This document shows positions 16,075 through 24,953 of a stretch of 64,000 nucleotides of DNA, one piece after another. This DNA comes from an uncultured Acetatifactor sp. (GTDB lineage Bacteria; Bacillota; Clostridia; Lachnospirales; Lachnospiraceae). Every line of letters starts with the position of its first letter. Position 1 is the stretch's first letter. The position numbers and the translations under genes were made by a program. The notes beneath the pieces are model-generated. The model was not told the DNA's origin. It searched no databases and was given only the letters and a program-made list of their open reading frames with translations. The DNA lies in contig CAJUFI010000001.1 in assembly GCA_910585665.1 (NCBI GenBank), positions 1 through 64,000 of the forward strand, read 5' to 3'.

Positions 16075-17448
16075 ATGGCAGGCGAAAACAGGAAACAGGA
16101 CATGGGGAGCGGCAGCATACCGCGATTGATGCTGAACCTGGCGGTTCCGGCGGTGATAGCCCAGCTGATCAATATGCTGTACAATATCGTGGATCGAATC
16201 TATATCGGCCATATTCCGGACGCCGGGGCATCCGCGCTGACAGGGGTGGGGCTATTTCTGCCTATCCTGATGATGATCAACGCCTTTGCCATGCTGGCGG
16301 GCTCCGGCGGTGCTCCCAGGGCCGCTATCGCCATGGGAAAGAAAGACAACGAGAGCGCCGGAAAGATTCTGGGGAACTGCTTTTCCGTGCTGATGCTTTT
16401 CGCGGCGGCGCTTACCGTTCTTTTTTACCTCTTCGCGCCCCAGCTGCTGAGACTGTTCGGCGCCAGCGATGTGACGCTGCCCTATGCCCTGTCCTATGCG
16501 CGGATCTATATCCTGGGCACGGTCTTCGTGATGATCGTGATGGGGCTGAACCCGTTCATAACCACCCAGGGCTTTGCCAAGTTCAGCATGATTACCACAG
16601 TGGTGGGCGCGGTCTGCAACATCATCCTGGATCCCATCCTGATCTTCGGATTCCGCATGGGTGTACAGGGAGCCGCTGTGGCCACTGTGATCAGCCAGGC
16701 TGTCAGCGCGGTGTGGGTGCTCTGCTTCCTGAGGGGCCGGAAGACTCTGCTGCGGCTGGAGCCCGCCAACATGAAGCTGGAAGCCGCAACCATTCTGCCC
16801 TGTCTTGGACTGGGGATTTCCACCTTCGTGATGCTCAGCACCGAAAGCATCCTGAACATCAGTTTCAACAGCAGTCTCTCCCGCTTCGGCGGAGATGTGG
16901 CGGTTGGAGCCATGACGATCATCTCCTCCTGCAGCCAACTCGTGACCTTGCCGCTACAGGGAATCTGCCAGGGCGGACAGCCCATCATGAGCTATAATTT
17001 CGGCGCGGGCAAAAAAGAACGGGTGAAACAGGCCTTCCGCTGCCAGTTCCTGGCATGCGCAGGCTATTCCACCCTTATGTTCCTTCTGATGATGTTGGTT
17101 CCCCAGGTGTTCGCGGGCATTTTCAGCAGCGATTCCTCTCTGGTGGATTATACCGTCTGGTCTATGCGGATCTACATGGCGGGCATCTTCTCCACCGGCG
17201 TGCAGATTTCCTGTCAGCAGACCTTCATGGCATTGGGACAGGCGAAAATCAGCCTGTTGATGGCGTGCCTGAGGAAGCTGGTGCTTTTGATCCCTCTGAT
17301 TTTCATTCTGCCCCATGTCTTCTCCGACCGGGTGTTCGGCGTGTTCATAGCGGAGCCGGTCAGCGACATCCTGGCAGCTGCCGTGACCGCCACCATGCTG
17401 TTCACACGTCTGAACAGGATTCTGGACAGAGGGGCGGGGGAAGCCTGA
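16075..17448 (+). CDS. MATE-family efflux transporter
   Basis: A 457-residue integral membrane protein with about twelve hydrophobic helices in two similar halves. The opening IPRLMLNLAVPAVIAQLINMLYNIVDRIYIG is the classic MATE helix 1, and a second-half copy lies near GICQGGQPIMSYNFGAGK (about 295-315). MATE pumps export cationic drugs and metabolites in exchange for Na+ or H+; the substrate here is unknown. GGAGG lies seven bases before the ATG. It is transcribed alone on the plus strand, divergent from metY, and ends 33 bases from the convergent his gene with no obvious terminator. Confidence 0.92.
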   Translation: MAGENRKQDMGSGSIPRLMLNLAVPAVIAQLINMLYNIVDRIYIGHIPDAGASALTGVGLFLPILMMINAFAMLAGSGGAPRAAIAMGKKDNESAGKILGNCFSVLMLFAAALTVLFYLFAPQLLRLFGASDVTLPYALSYARIYILGTVFVMIVMGLNPFITTQGFAKFSMITTVVGAVCNIILDPILIFGFRMGVQGAAVATVISQAVSAVWVLCFLRGRKTLLRLEPANMKLEAATILPCLGLGISTFVMLSTESILNISFNSSLSRFGGDVAVGAMTIISSCSQLVTLPLQGICQGGQPIMSYNFGAGKKERVKQAFRCQFLACAGYSTLMFLLMMLVPQVFAGIFSSDSSLVDYTVWSMRIYMAGIFSTGVQISCQQTFMALGQAKISLLMACLRKLVLLIPLIFILPHVFSDRVFGVFIAEPVSDILAAAVTATMLFTRLNRILDRGAGEA

Positions 17449-17481
17449 GCGCTGGCGCACAGGACTCAACGCAACGGTTCC

Positions 17482-18768
17482 CTAGCGGTTCGCCAGCTCC
17501 GTGGTGATTTCCTCCCAGCTGATGTTCTTCTCCGCCATGAGCACCATCATATGGTAGAGGAAATCGCTGATTTCGTACTTGATTTCATTTGCACCCGGGT
17601 TCTTGGCGGCGATGACGATTTCCGTGGCTTCCTCTCCCAGCTTCTTCAGAATCTTGTCGATTCCTTTGTCGAACAGGTAGTTGGTGTAGGATCCCTCCTT
17701 GGGATGGATCTTCCTGTCCTGTATGACGCCGAAGACTTCTTCAAAGACCTGCAGCGGATTGGTCTCTTCCTCGTACTCTTTTTTCAGGATTTCGTTGAAG
17801 AAGCAGCTTCTGGCCCCGGTATGGCAGGCGGACCCCACCTGGGAGATCTTCGCCAGGAGGGTGTCCTTGTCGCAGTCCGCGGTCAGGCTCTTCACATACT
17901 GGTAATGGCCGCTGGTCTCACCCTTAAGCCAGAGTTCTCCCCGGCTGCGGCTGAAATACGTCATCCTGCCGGTGCGGATGGTCTGTTCATAGGCTTCCTC
18001 GTTCATATAGGCCATCATCAGTACTTCGCCGGTGCGGTAATCCTGTGCGATGACAGGCACCAGGCCTTCCGGATTCTTCTGGAGGTCTTCCCACTGTAAA
18101 GCAGCTTCCAATGTCTCCACCAAGATTCCATTCTCCTTGCATAGATTTTTTAAAGTCAGAATATCGCGGTAATTGTCGTTGATCGTATTGCCGGTGACGC
18201 CGCAGACATTCTCGTAGGCAAATATCTCCATCAGCTTGTTCAGCGCGATCTGGTTCACCTGGACGAGGAAAGGCAGCCGGGTGATCTGCTGGGTCTCCCT
18301 GATCTGATGAGGGTTCATCAGGATGAGCCCGGACACATATTTCTCCAGCAGCTCCTGACGGGGGGCAAGCTCCGCCGCATGCTCATAGGAGACGAGGATT
18401 TTGTCCTTGCCGAACTTCAGAGAGACCTCCTCCGTGATGTCCGCATTGCCTTCCAGCGTATAGTCCAGGACAGCCCGTCTGCATCCGGCATAGAGCAGCT
18501 TCTTCACGTCCTCCATGCGCTTCACATTGCCTGCACCGATGACGTCCATCTCGGCGGCGGCACAGATTTCCTTTATGGTGTCCAGGGCCTTTTCATGGGC
18601 CTCGTCCCCCTGGGACATATCGAAGACAATCAGGGCGTCCGCGTTGTTCTCATTGTACAGATGCACCAGGCGCAGGGGATCCGTCTCCACCACGGAGGTA
18701 TCCGCCAGACGCCTGACCGCATGTCCGTTATATAGATAGATACAGGGCACGAATTTTTTTACAAGCAT
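17482..18768 (-). CDS. hisIE: HisIE with an N-terminal degenerate HisA/HisF-like domain
   Basis: Histidine biosynthesis, steps 2 and 3: phosphoribosyl-ATP pyrophosphatase and phosphoribosyl-AMP cyclohydrolase. The 428 residues comprise three domains. Residues 1-215 are a HisA/HisF-type TIM barrel. Residues about 220-325 are HisI, with the metal-binding ADCDKDT and CHTGARSCF motifs. Residues about 335-428 are HisE, with GEEATEIVIAAKN. In the barrel the usual catalytic Asp in PCLDV is replaced (VPCIYLYNG), and the second Asp position reads ILVSYEH, so this domain is probably not an active HisA or HisF. The start at 18768 has GAGG upstream; an ATG eight codons earlier is possible. It is the last gene of the his run. 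Confidence 0.88.
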   Translation of the reverse strand: MLVKKFVPCIYLYNGHAVRRLADTSVVETDPLRLVHLYNENNADALIVFDMSQGDEAHEKALDTIKEICAAAEMDVIGAGNVKRMEDVKKLLYAGCRRAVLDYTLEGNADITEEVSLKFGKDKILVSYEHAAELAPRQELLEKYVSGLILMNPHQIRETQQITRLPFLVQVNQIALNKLMEIFAYENVCGVTGNTINDNYRDILTLKNLCKENGILVETLEAALQWEDLQKNPEGLVPVIAQDYRTGEVLMMAYMNEEAYEQTIRTGRMTYFSRSRGELWLKGETSGHYQYVKSLTADCDKDTLLAKISQVGSACHTGARSCFFNEILKKEYEEETNPLQVFEEVFGVIQDRKIHPKEGSYTNYLFDKGIDKILKKLGEEATEIVIAAKNPGANEIKYEISDFLYHMMVLMAEKNISWEEITTELANR

Positions 18769-18841
18769 AGTATTGACCTCATTTGTTTGCATTCATACTT
18801 ATGTTCCTTTGTGTTTCCTTAGGAGCTGTCGGGCCGGGCAG

Positions 18842-19429
18842 CTACAGGCTCCCCTTGGTGCTCAGCACATCCCTCAGGCGCGGTTCCGCTTCCACGGCCT
18901 GATCCAGGGCTTTGGCGAAAGCCTTGAATATGGCTTCTATCAAATGATGGGTATTGCTGCCGGCCATCTGTTTGAGGTGCAGATTCATTCCCGCGCTGTA
19001 GGAGACGGCATAGAAGAACTCCCGCACCAGCTCCGTGTCCAGGCCGCCCACCTGCTGCGCCTGGAACTGACAGTCGAAATTCAGGTAGGGTCTGCCGCAG
19101 AGATCCACGGCGCACAGCATCAGCACATCGTCCATGGGCAGAATAAAGGCGCCGTATCTGCGGATGCCCTTCTTGTCCCCCGCCGCTTTGGCGATGGCCT
19201 GCCCCAGCACGATGCCGGTGTCCTCCACGGTATGGTGCCCGTCCACATGCAGATCGCCCTCCACACGGCATTTCAGGTCAAAAAAGCCGTGCCTGGAAAA
19301 GCCCTCCAGCATATGGTCGAAGAAACCGATCCCCGTGGAGATTTCGGACAACCCTGTGCCGTCCAGGTTCAATGAAATGGAGATATCCGTCTCCTTTGTC
19401 TTCCGTTCAATCTGAGCCGTCCTGATCAT
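18842..19429 (-). CDS. hisB: Imidazoleglycerol-phosphate dehydratase
   Basis: Converts imidazole glycerol phosphate to imidazole acetol phosphate (histidine pathway, step 6). It has 195 residues, the size of a monofunctional HisB. The duplicated metal-binding signatures are present: FFDHMLEGFSRHG and DGHHTVEDTGI in the first half, SNTHHLIEA in the second. The start at 19429 has GGGAGGA just upstream. It lies between hisD (upstream, across a 290-base gap with repeats and an inverted repeat) and hisIE (73-base gap). Confidence 0.96.
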   Translation of the reverse strand: MIRTAQIERKTKETDISISLNLDGTGLSEISTGIGFFDHMLEGFSRHGFFDLKCRVEGDLHVDGHHTVEDTGIVLGQAIAKAAGDKKGIRRYGAFILPMDDVLMLCAVDLCGRPYLNFDCQFQAQQVGGLDTELVREFFYAVSYSAGMNLHLKQMAGSNTHHLIEAIFKAFAKALDQAVEAEPRLRDVLSTKGSL

Positions 19430-19454
19430 GAGTCCTCCCTTCCTGGCCCACTGC

Positions 19455-19560
19455 TGCCGTTCGGTCATCTTTCTGCGTCATTGCCGTTTAGTCATCCTTC
19501 TGCGCTGCTGCCGTTCGGTCATCCTTCTGCGCTGCTGCCGTTCATGCATTCTTCCGGCGA
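19455..19560. repeat. 27-base tandem repeat between hisD and hisB
   Basis: About four copies of a 27-base unit built on CCGTTCGGTCATCCTTCTGC followed by GCTGCTG. The two middle copies are almost identical and the outer ones diverge. It lies immediately upstream of hisB, inside the his transcription unit. No coding function is apparent. Confidence 0.8.
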
Positions 19561-19617
19561 TGTCTTTCTGCTCGCGAAACGTTCCGCATTCCATCGGCGG
19601 CGTAAGGAAGTGTCTAC

Positions 19618-19693
19618 AAATAACCGCTACAAGCTTGCAGCAATTTTTATTGTATTTCCGGGCTTTTACCTAAACAAATTGTAGCGGTTATTT
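19618..19693. repeat. 15-base perfect inverted repeat between hisD and hisB
   Basis: AAATAACCGCTACAA at 19618-19632 is matched by its exact reverse complement at 19679-19693, 46 bases apart. In the his transcript it could form a long hairpin 26 bases after the hisD stop. It is not a classic terminator: the loop is large and no T-run follows. It may be a partial attenuator, an mRNA-stabilising stem or the ends of a miniature element. Confidence 0.75.
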
Positions 19694-19719
19694 TCCGCCA
19701 GTTACTAAGCATACGGAAA

Positions 19720-21015
19720 TCAATCCTCCGGAAACCGCACCCGGATGCTGTTCGCATGGGCCGTCAGTCCTTCGCTCTCGGCAAAGGTCTCGATATCCCT
19801 ATGTACTTTTCCCAACGCTTCCCTGGAATATGAGATGATGCTGGTCTTTTTCATAAAATCGTCCACATTCAAAGGCGAGAAGAACTTCGCCGTGCCATTA
19901 GTGGGCAGAATGTGGTTCGGCCCGGCGAAGTAGTCCCCCAGCGGCTCCGAGGAATACTCTCCCAGGAAAATGGCCCCCGCATTCCGGATTTTCGTCATCA
20001 CCTCAAAGGGATTGGCCGTGAGAATCTCCAGGTGCTCAGAAGCAATCTCGTTGGCGGCGTCCACGGCTTCCTCCATGCTGTCCGCCAACAGGATATACCC
20101 ATAATTGTCCAGGGACTTTTGGATGATATCTTTTCTGGAGAGCTCCCGGGTAAAGGCATCCGCCTGTTCGGAGACCTGCCTGGCCAGTTCCTGTGAGGTG
20201 GTGATCAGGATGGCGCTGGCCAGCTCATCGTGCTCTGCCTGGGAAAGCAGATCGGCGGCCACGTACTTCGGATTGGCCGTCCCGTCCGCCAGCACCAGGA
20301 TTTCGCTGGGGCCTGCGATGGAATCGATGCCCACATAGCCGTACACGGCCTTTTTGGCCAGAGCCACGAAGATATTGCCGGGGCCGGTGAGCTTGTCCAC
20401 CTTGGGGACAGAACGGGTGCCGAAGGCCATGGCCCCCACGGCCTGGGCCCCGCCCGCTTTATAGATGGCGTCCACCCCCGCGATATCCGCCGCGGCCAAA
20501 GTGCCGGGATGCACCTTCCCGTCCGGGCCGGGTGGCGTGGTCATGATGATTTCCCCTACGCCCGCCACCTTCGCTGGAATCACGTTCATCAGCACGCTGG
20601 AGGGATAGGCCGCCTTGCCGCCGGGCACGTAGACGCCGGCCCTTCCGATGGGCGTCATCTTCATCCCCAGGATAGTGCCGTCCTCCTTGGCGTCGAACCA
20701 GCTGCTGCGGAGCTGCTTTTTGTGGAAAGCCCGGATGTTGTCGGCAGAGCGTCTGATGATATCCAACAGGCCGTCATCCAACAGGCCGTAGGCTTCCTCA
20801 ATCTCCGCTCTGGTCACCCGGATGTTGTCCTCGTTCAGGGCGAAGCGGTCGAATTTCAGCGTGTATTCGAACAATGCCTGGTCGCCCCTTTCCCGGACGT
20901 CCGCCAGGATGTCGTTGACCGTGCTCTCATATTCAGAATAATTGTTAGGGCTCCTTTTCAACAAGTCATTCAGGATATTCTCTTTGGTCTCTTTTGTCAG
21001 TTTGACGATTCTCAT
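19720..21015 (-). CDS. hisD: Histidinol dehydrogenase
   Basis: NAD-dependent, zinc-containing enzyme for the last two steps of histidine synthesis (histidinol to histidine). It has 431 residues, normal for the family. Visible are the GRAGVYVPGGKAAYPSSVLM segment, TGPGNIFVALAK, the GPSEILVLAD block, SQAEHDE and the C-terminal NHILPTNGTAKFFSPL. The start at 21015 has GGGAGG six bases upstream and overlaps the hisG stop as ATGA, so translation is probably coupled to hisG. Confidence 0.97.
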   Translation of the reverse strand: MRIVKLTKETKENILNDLLKRSPNNYSEYESTVNDILADVRERGDQALFEYTLKFDRFALNEDNIRVTRAEIEEAYGLLDDGLLDIIRRSADNIRAFHKKQLRSSWFDAKEDGTILGMKMTPIGRAGVYVPGGKAAYPSSVLMNVIPAKVAGVGEIIMTTPPGPDGKVHPGTLAAADIAGVDAIYKAGGAQAVGAMAFGTRSVPKVDKLTGPGNIFVALAKKAVYGYVGIDSIAGPSEILVLADGTANPKYVAADLLSQAEHDELASAILITTSQELARQVSEQADAFTRELSRKDIIQKSLDNYGYILLADSMEEAVDAANEIASEHLEILTANPFEVMTKIRNAGAIFLGEYSSEPLGDYFAGPNHILPTNGTAKFFSPLNVDDFMKKTSIISYSREALGKVHRDIETFAESEGLTAHANSIRVRFPED

Positions 21016-21674
21016 GCCTGCCTCCCGCTGCTCAGCTTCTTTCTCAACCCCAGTACCAGCTCCTGGATCCGCGCCTGTTCCATCTGCATGCTCACAGGAT
21101 TGACGATCATCCTGGCAGATAGCGCGCACACTTCTTCCAACACTTCCAGCCCGTTCTCCTTTAAGGTGGAACCGGTCTCCACGATGTCCACGATGACCTC
21201 GGACAGCCCCACCAGCGGCCCCAGCTCCACGGAGCCGTTCAGCTTGATGATGTCCACGGTCTGATGCTTTTTATTATAGAAATAGTCCTTTGCGATGTTC
21301 GGGTACTTGCTGGCCACCCGGATGCGCTCGTGGTGCAGCAGAAGCTCCCTGGCGGATTCCGGCCCGCAGACGCACATCCGGCATTTGCCGAAGCCCAGGT
21401 CCAGCACCTCGTACACGTTCCGGTTCTCCTCCAGCACCTCGTCCCGTCCGACTACGCCTATGTCTGCGGCTCCGTACTCCACGTAGGTGGGCACGTCAGG
21501 CCCTTTTGCCAGGAAGAATTTCAGCTTCCAATCCTCGTTCACGAAAATGAGCTTCCGGGTACTCTTGTCCTTCATCTCTTCACAGGAGATGCCCATCTCC
21601 TCGAACAGCTCCAGGGTCTGGTTCGCAAGCCTGCCCTTGGTCAGCGCAAAGGTCAGATATCTGTCTTCATTCAT
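21012..21674 (-). CDS. hisG: ATP phosphoribosyltransferase, short form
   Basis: First committed step of histidine synthesis (ATP plus PRPP to phosphoribosyl-ATP). It has 220 residues and is the short form lacking the C-terminal regulatory domain, so it needs HisZ, encoded just upstream. Visible are LTFALTKGRLANQTLELFEE at the N-terminus, the AADIGVVGRDEVLEE block and the PRPP-binding region IVDIVETGSTLKENGLEV. The start at 21674 has GGAGG upstream and overlaps the end of hisZ by eight bases. The stop overlaps the hisD start. Confidence 0.97.
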   Translation of the reverse strand: MNEDRYLTFALTKGRLANQTLELFEEMGISCEEMKDKSTRKLIFVNEDWKLKFFLAKGPDVPTYVEYGAADIGVVGRDEVLEENRNVYEVLDLGFGKCRMCVCGPESARELLLHHERIRVASKYPNIAKDYFYNKKHQTVDIIKLNGSVELGPLVGLSEVIVDIVETGSTLKENGLEVLEEVCALSARMIVNPVSMQMEQARIQELVLGLRKKLSSGRQA

Positions 21675-22833
21675 GCCCGATTCCTCCCTCCTGGCAGCAG
21701 TCCTCCGGGGCACAGCAGCCGCTTCCGGCCGGCACCAGCGCTGCCGCTATCCCCTGGCTCCGCAGTCTCTGCGCTTCCGCAAGCTTTTCAGGGAAGTCCT
21801 CGCGGCTGTAGGAAATCCTGCGTATCTCCCCGGCATCCGGCATCGCCACGCCCTGCCTGGAAAGCGCTTCCAGGATGCTGTCCACCACCATGACAAAGCC
21901 CACCGCCGGGGCATCCTTCCCGAATTGCTCCAGCAGCCTGTCATATCTGCCGCCTTTCACGACGGCGTCTCCCACCCCGTAGGTGTAGGCCTTGAAAATC
22001 ATTCCTGTGTAATAGCGATACTTGCTCAGCATCCCCAGGTCAAAGGACACATACGCTTCCACGCCGTACTGCCGCAAAAGGGAATGCAGTTTTTCCAGCC
22101 TGTCGATGGCCCCCAGGGAACGGGCATTGTCCGCCATGGCCCGGGCCCCGGCCAGAGAATCCATGCCGCCGAACATGTCTGCCACTTTCAGGAGCCTGCT
22201 CTGATAAGGCTCCGCTACCTTTCGCTCCGTCAGGAGATCCTGGGCCCCGAAGTAGTTCTTCCCTGAGATGAACGCCCGGAGATCCAGTTCCGTCTCTTCG
22301 TCCAGCCCCGCTTCCTCGCAGAGCCCTTTGAAATATTCCACATCGCCGATGGCTACCTGGAAGCGTTTCAGGCCTGTGTTCAACAGGGATTGAATCACCA
22401 GGCTGATGATCTCCGCGTCCGCTTCCACGGAGGGGTCGCCTATCAGTTCCGCCCCCATCTGGGTCACTTCCTTCAGTTTCCCCTGGAGATTGGAAGTGTT
22501 GGTGAAAGTGTTGCCGATGTAGCTGAAACGCAGGGATAGCCGCTCCTCGCAGAAATATTTGGCGGCGCAGCGGGCGATGGACGGCGTAAAGTCCGGGCGC
22601 AGCACCAAAGTGTTCCCCTCCTTGTCAAAAAATTTGTACAGTTCCTTGCTGGGGGTGGTTCCGATTTCCCGGGAGAACACGTCGAAAAATTCGAAGGTTG
22701 GCGTCTGGATGTCCTCGTATCCGTACAGACGGATGCATTCTCTCAGCTGTCTCTCCACATGGAGCTTTCCGGCGTATTCCTTTCCGTATATGTCCCGGAC
22801 TCCCTCCGGTGTATGCAACAGTTTCTGGCTCAT
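21667..22833 (-). CDS. hisZ: ATP phosphoribosyltransferase regulatory subunit
   Basis: A HisRS-like protein that assembles with short HisG to give an active, histidine-inhibited enzyme. It has 388 residues with the class II synthetase core: TPEGVRDIYG motif, FFDVFSREIG, LRPDFTPSIARCAAKY (motif 2), then KYRYYTGMIFKAYTYGVGDAVVKGGRYDRLL (motif 3-like). It lacks a full anticodon-binding domain, as expected for HisZ. The C-terminus is Cys-rich (GCCAPEDCC). GGAGG lies five bases before the ATG at 22833; upstream in-frame ATGs lack a site. It is the first gene of the his run. Confidence 0.94.
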   Translation of the reverse strand: MSQKLLHTPEGVRDIYGKEYAGKLHVERQLRECIRLYGYEDIQTPTFEFFDVFSREIGTTPSKELYKFFDKEGNTLVLRPDFTPSIARCAAKYFCEERLSLRFSYIGNTFTNTSNLQGKLKEVTQMGAELIGDPSVEADAEIISLVIQSLLNTGLKRFQVAIGDVEYFKGLCEEAGLDEETELDLRAFISGKNYFGAQDLLTERKVAEPYQSRLLKVADMFGGMDSLAGARAMADNARSLGAIDRLEKLHSLLRQYGVEAYVSFDLGMLSKYRYYTGMIFKAYTYGVGDAVVKGGRYDRLLEQFGKDAPAVGFVMVVDSILEALSRQGVAMPDAGEIRRISYSREDFPEKLAEAQRLRSQGIAAALVPAGSGCCAPEDCCQEGGIGHE

Positions 22834-23066
22834 ATCATCCTCCATGTGTCTGCTTTTGCTGTTTGGGTTCACCATGCGCCGCCGTTGACTGGCTCGGTCA
22901 TTTTTTCTCTAATCAGGCAAACGGCAGGCGGAATATCGACTTGCGCGGTCATTGTCCGCGGCGCCGTTGACCGAAACGGTAAGCGAAACAGCGAACACCA
23001 TTCACTTCATTGCGGTAACGTGTCAGCGCGGTAGCATGATATCAAATTGATGAAACATATTTTTAT
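22834..23066 (-). other. Long his-operon leader
   Basis: The predicted transcript has an untranslated leader of about 225 nt. It contains two near-identical blocks, GCGCCGTTGAC at 22961-22971 and GCCGCCGTTGAC near 22878-22889, each followed by a GGTCATT-like element. A 30-codon ATG frame and a shorter one can be read in it, but neither is rich in His codons. The T-box core (AGGGTGGNACCGCG) is not present. Regulation by histidine is likely but the mechanism is not visible. Confidence 0.5.
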
Positions 23067-23095
23067 AGTATAGCGAAAGATGCCCCCACTGTCAA
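23067..23095 (-). promoter_or_regulatory. Promoter of the his operon
   Basis: Minus strand: perfect TTGACA (23090-23095), 17-base spacer, TATACT (23067-23072). The -35 overlaps the last codons of recU. This is one of the best promoter matches in the window. Confidence 0.8.
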
Positions 23096-23625
23096 GCCCT
23101 GTCCTCCAAGTCCTTCTGCAGGGCGTCCAGGTATGGCACCAGGATGCCATGCTTACGGGGCAGGACGTATTCCGGGTTCAGCTCCTCATAGCGGAAGCTT
23201 TTCCTGCCGCCCTCTTTGGCGCGGTTCCAGAAAAAGAGCAGCATCTGCAGGGGCAGATAGTACAGGATATCCTTGTGGGTATAGTATATCAGGAAAAAGG
23301 ATATGCCCCCCTGCTGCTCGAACTTCTCCATGAACGCCACCTGGTGCTCATGGATGTTCTGCAGCGCAAACGTATCCGCCGCGCACTCCTTTGCGTCAAA
23401 GCACACGGGAAGCCCCTGGACGGCGCCTATGTAGTCGACGGTGCTCTTCTGCTCAAAATAGGCAAGGGTAATCTGTCGATTCTCTTTGTCTATCTTGAGG
23501 GGCGTGATGGGGGTGGGAATCTTTTGGATCAGGGCAAGGCCCGCATCGGCGTATCTTTCGTTTGTCCTGTTGATCATGTCTTCCAGCGTGGAGCCGCGCA
23601 GGCCCCGGGAATTCCATGTGGCCAT
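23092..23625 (-). CDS. recU: Holliday junction resolvase RecU
   Basis: Firmicute-type Holliday junction endonuclease acting in recombination repair and chromosome segregation. It has 177 residues, slightly shorter than the B. subtilis protein. The family signature is clear: WNSRGLRGSTLEDMINRTN, LIQKIPTPITPLKIDKE, the catalytic EQKSTVDYIG and FDAKEC motifs and the QHEHQ-like NIHEHQVAFMEKF segment. GAGGAA lies upstream of the ATG. In many Firmicutes recU pairs with a penicillin-binding protein gene; here its upstream neighbour is a pseudouridine synthase 41 bases away. Confidence 0.95.
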   Translation of the reverse strand: MATWNSRGLRGSTLEDMINRTNERYADAGLALIQKIPTPITPLKIDKENRQITLAYFEQKSTVDYIGAVQGLPVCFDAKECAADTFALQNIHEHQVAFMEKFEQQGGISFFLIYYTHKDILYYLPLQMLLFFWNRAKEGGRKSFRYEELNPEYVLPRKHGILVPYLDALQKDLEDRA

Positions 23626-23666
23626 ACATAGTTTCCTCTTTTCCTTCCTGATGGCTGTTCTGCTTC

Positions 23667-24902
23667 CTATCCCGTACCTTTTCTGCCGGTGGGGAACAGG
23701 GCTTCCTCCAATTCACGGAACTGCTCCGGACAGGGGGCTTCGATGCTTCTGCCGCTCAGCCGTGCCCCGGGGCCGGAGGTTATCTCCGGAAACGTGACTC
23801 TGCCGGCATGGAGCAGATGATGTTCCAGGCCATATTTCTTCCTCAACATGCGGTTGACAGCTTCCAAGCCATATTTGTAATCTCCTGTCAGGGGATGGCC
23901 GATGCTGGCGAGATGGGCGCGAATCTGGTGGCTTTTTCCGGTGATTAGTTCCACTTCCAACAGCGTGTAGGCATCTGTGACGGCAATCGGCGCATAGACC
24001 GTGCATATGGGAGAGGCCTTTCCGCTGCGCGGTGCCGCCTGGGGTTCCTGAACTTTGGCTGTTCTCCGGCCCTTTGACTGCCGCTCTTCCCCCGCCAGGA
24101 CATTGCCCGCCGTCACAATGACCCGGTTCTGTGCGCTGTCCTTCACGAGATGCCCCTCTATGCTTGCCGCTTCCCGCAGCGCCCCCACGCAGATCGTCCG
24201 ATAGAATTTCCGCACGCTGCGCTCTCTGACGCACTGGCTGAAGAACTGGAGGCCGGGAAAGCTTTTTCCACAGAGCACGATTCCACTGGTATTCCTGTCC
24301 AAGCGATTGCAGACAGAGGGGCGGAACAGGGGCAGTTCCTCCGCCAGCGCCGGATTCTGATGCAGCAGGTATCCAATCATCCACTCATTCAGGCTCAGGT
24401 CTCCCGCCGCGGCTTTCTGCGTTAGGATTCCGGAGGGCTTGTCCAGTATCAGGAAGTCGCTGTCCTCATACAGAACGGTGATACCGCGCAGCTTTTTGTA
24501 GGCAGCTTCATATTCTTTCACCAGGTTTTCTTTCGCTGGATTTTCATTCAACGCTTTCACCGGCTTCTGACCTCTTGCGTGGATGTCCCGTTCCCCGCTG
24601 TTCCGCACGTCTCCGGCAGAGGCGCTTGTCTTCCCGCTCTTTTGAGGAGAGACGTCTTCCGCATAACCCTTCGGCGCTTCCCTGCCCGAGAACTTAGCGA
24701 AAGTCTCCTCCGAGAAAAATGTGCACACCTGGTCGCCCGGCTGGAGGATTTCATTTCCTTCCGCCTTTCTGCCGTTCAGGGTGATGTTCTTTTTCCGTAA
24801 CATTTTATACAGAAAACCGTTTCCCGCAAGCGGCAGATATTTATGCAAAAATTTGTCCAGCCGCTGCCCGGCCTGATTTGTTCCGATTCTTACCGACTGC
24901 AT
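23667..24902 (-). CDS. RluA-family pseudouridine synthase
   Basis: Isomerises uridine to pseudouridine in rRNA or tRNA. It has 411 residues. An S4 RNA-binding domain (about 1-70) includes RLDKFLHKYLP and a K-I-LNGRKAE strand. The catalytic domain (about 140-400) contains the active-site motif RLDRNTSGIVL (Asp) and a HQIRAHLASIGHPLTGDYKYG block typical of RluA. A low-complexity, charged linker at about 75-125 separates the domains. The start at 24902 has AAAGGAAG upstream. Its target site is unknown. Confidence 0.92.
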   Translation of the reverse strand: MQSVRIGTNQAGQRLDKFLHKYLPLAGNGFLYKMLRKKNITLNGRKAEGNEILQPGDQVCTFFSEETFAKFSGREAPKGYAEDVSPQKSGKTSASAGDVRNSGERDIHARGQKPVKALNENPAKENLVKEYEAAYKKLRGITVLYEDSDFLILDKPSGILTQKAAAGDLSLNEWMIGYLLHQNPALAEELPLFRPSVCNRLDRNTSGIVLCGKSFPGLQFFSQCVRERSVRKFYRTICVGALREAASIEGHLVKDSAQNRVIVTAGNVLAGEERQSKGRRTAKVQEPQAAPRSGKASPICTVYAPIAVTDAYTLLEVELITGKSHQIRAHLASIGHPLTGDYKYGLEAVNRMLRKKYGLEHHLLHAGRVTFPEITSGPGARLSGRSIEAPCPEQFRELEEALFPTGRKGTG

Positions 24903-24953
24903 ACAGGCTTCCTTTCCGGAAATCCACTGTCTTTCCATGTGCTTCTGCTGTTT

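Noticed and set aside
22834..23066. T-box or His leader peptide before hisZ
   Set aside because: The T-box core sequence is missing, and the readable short frames contain no run of His codons.
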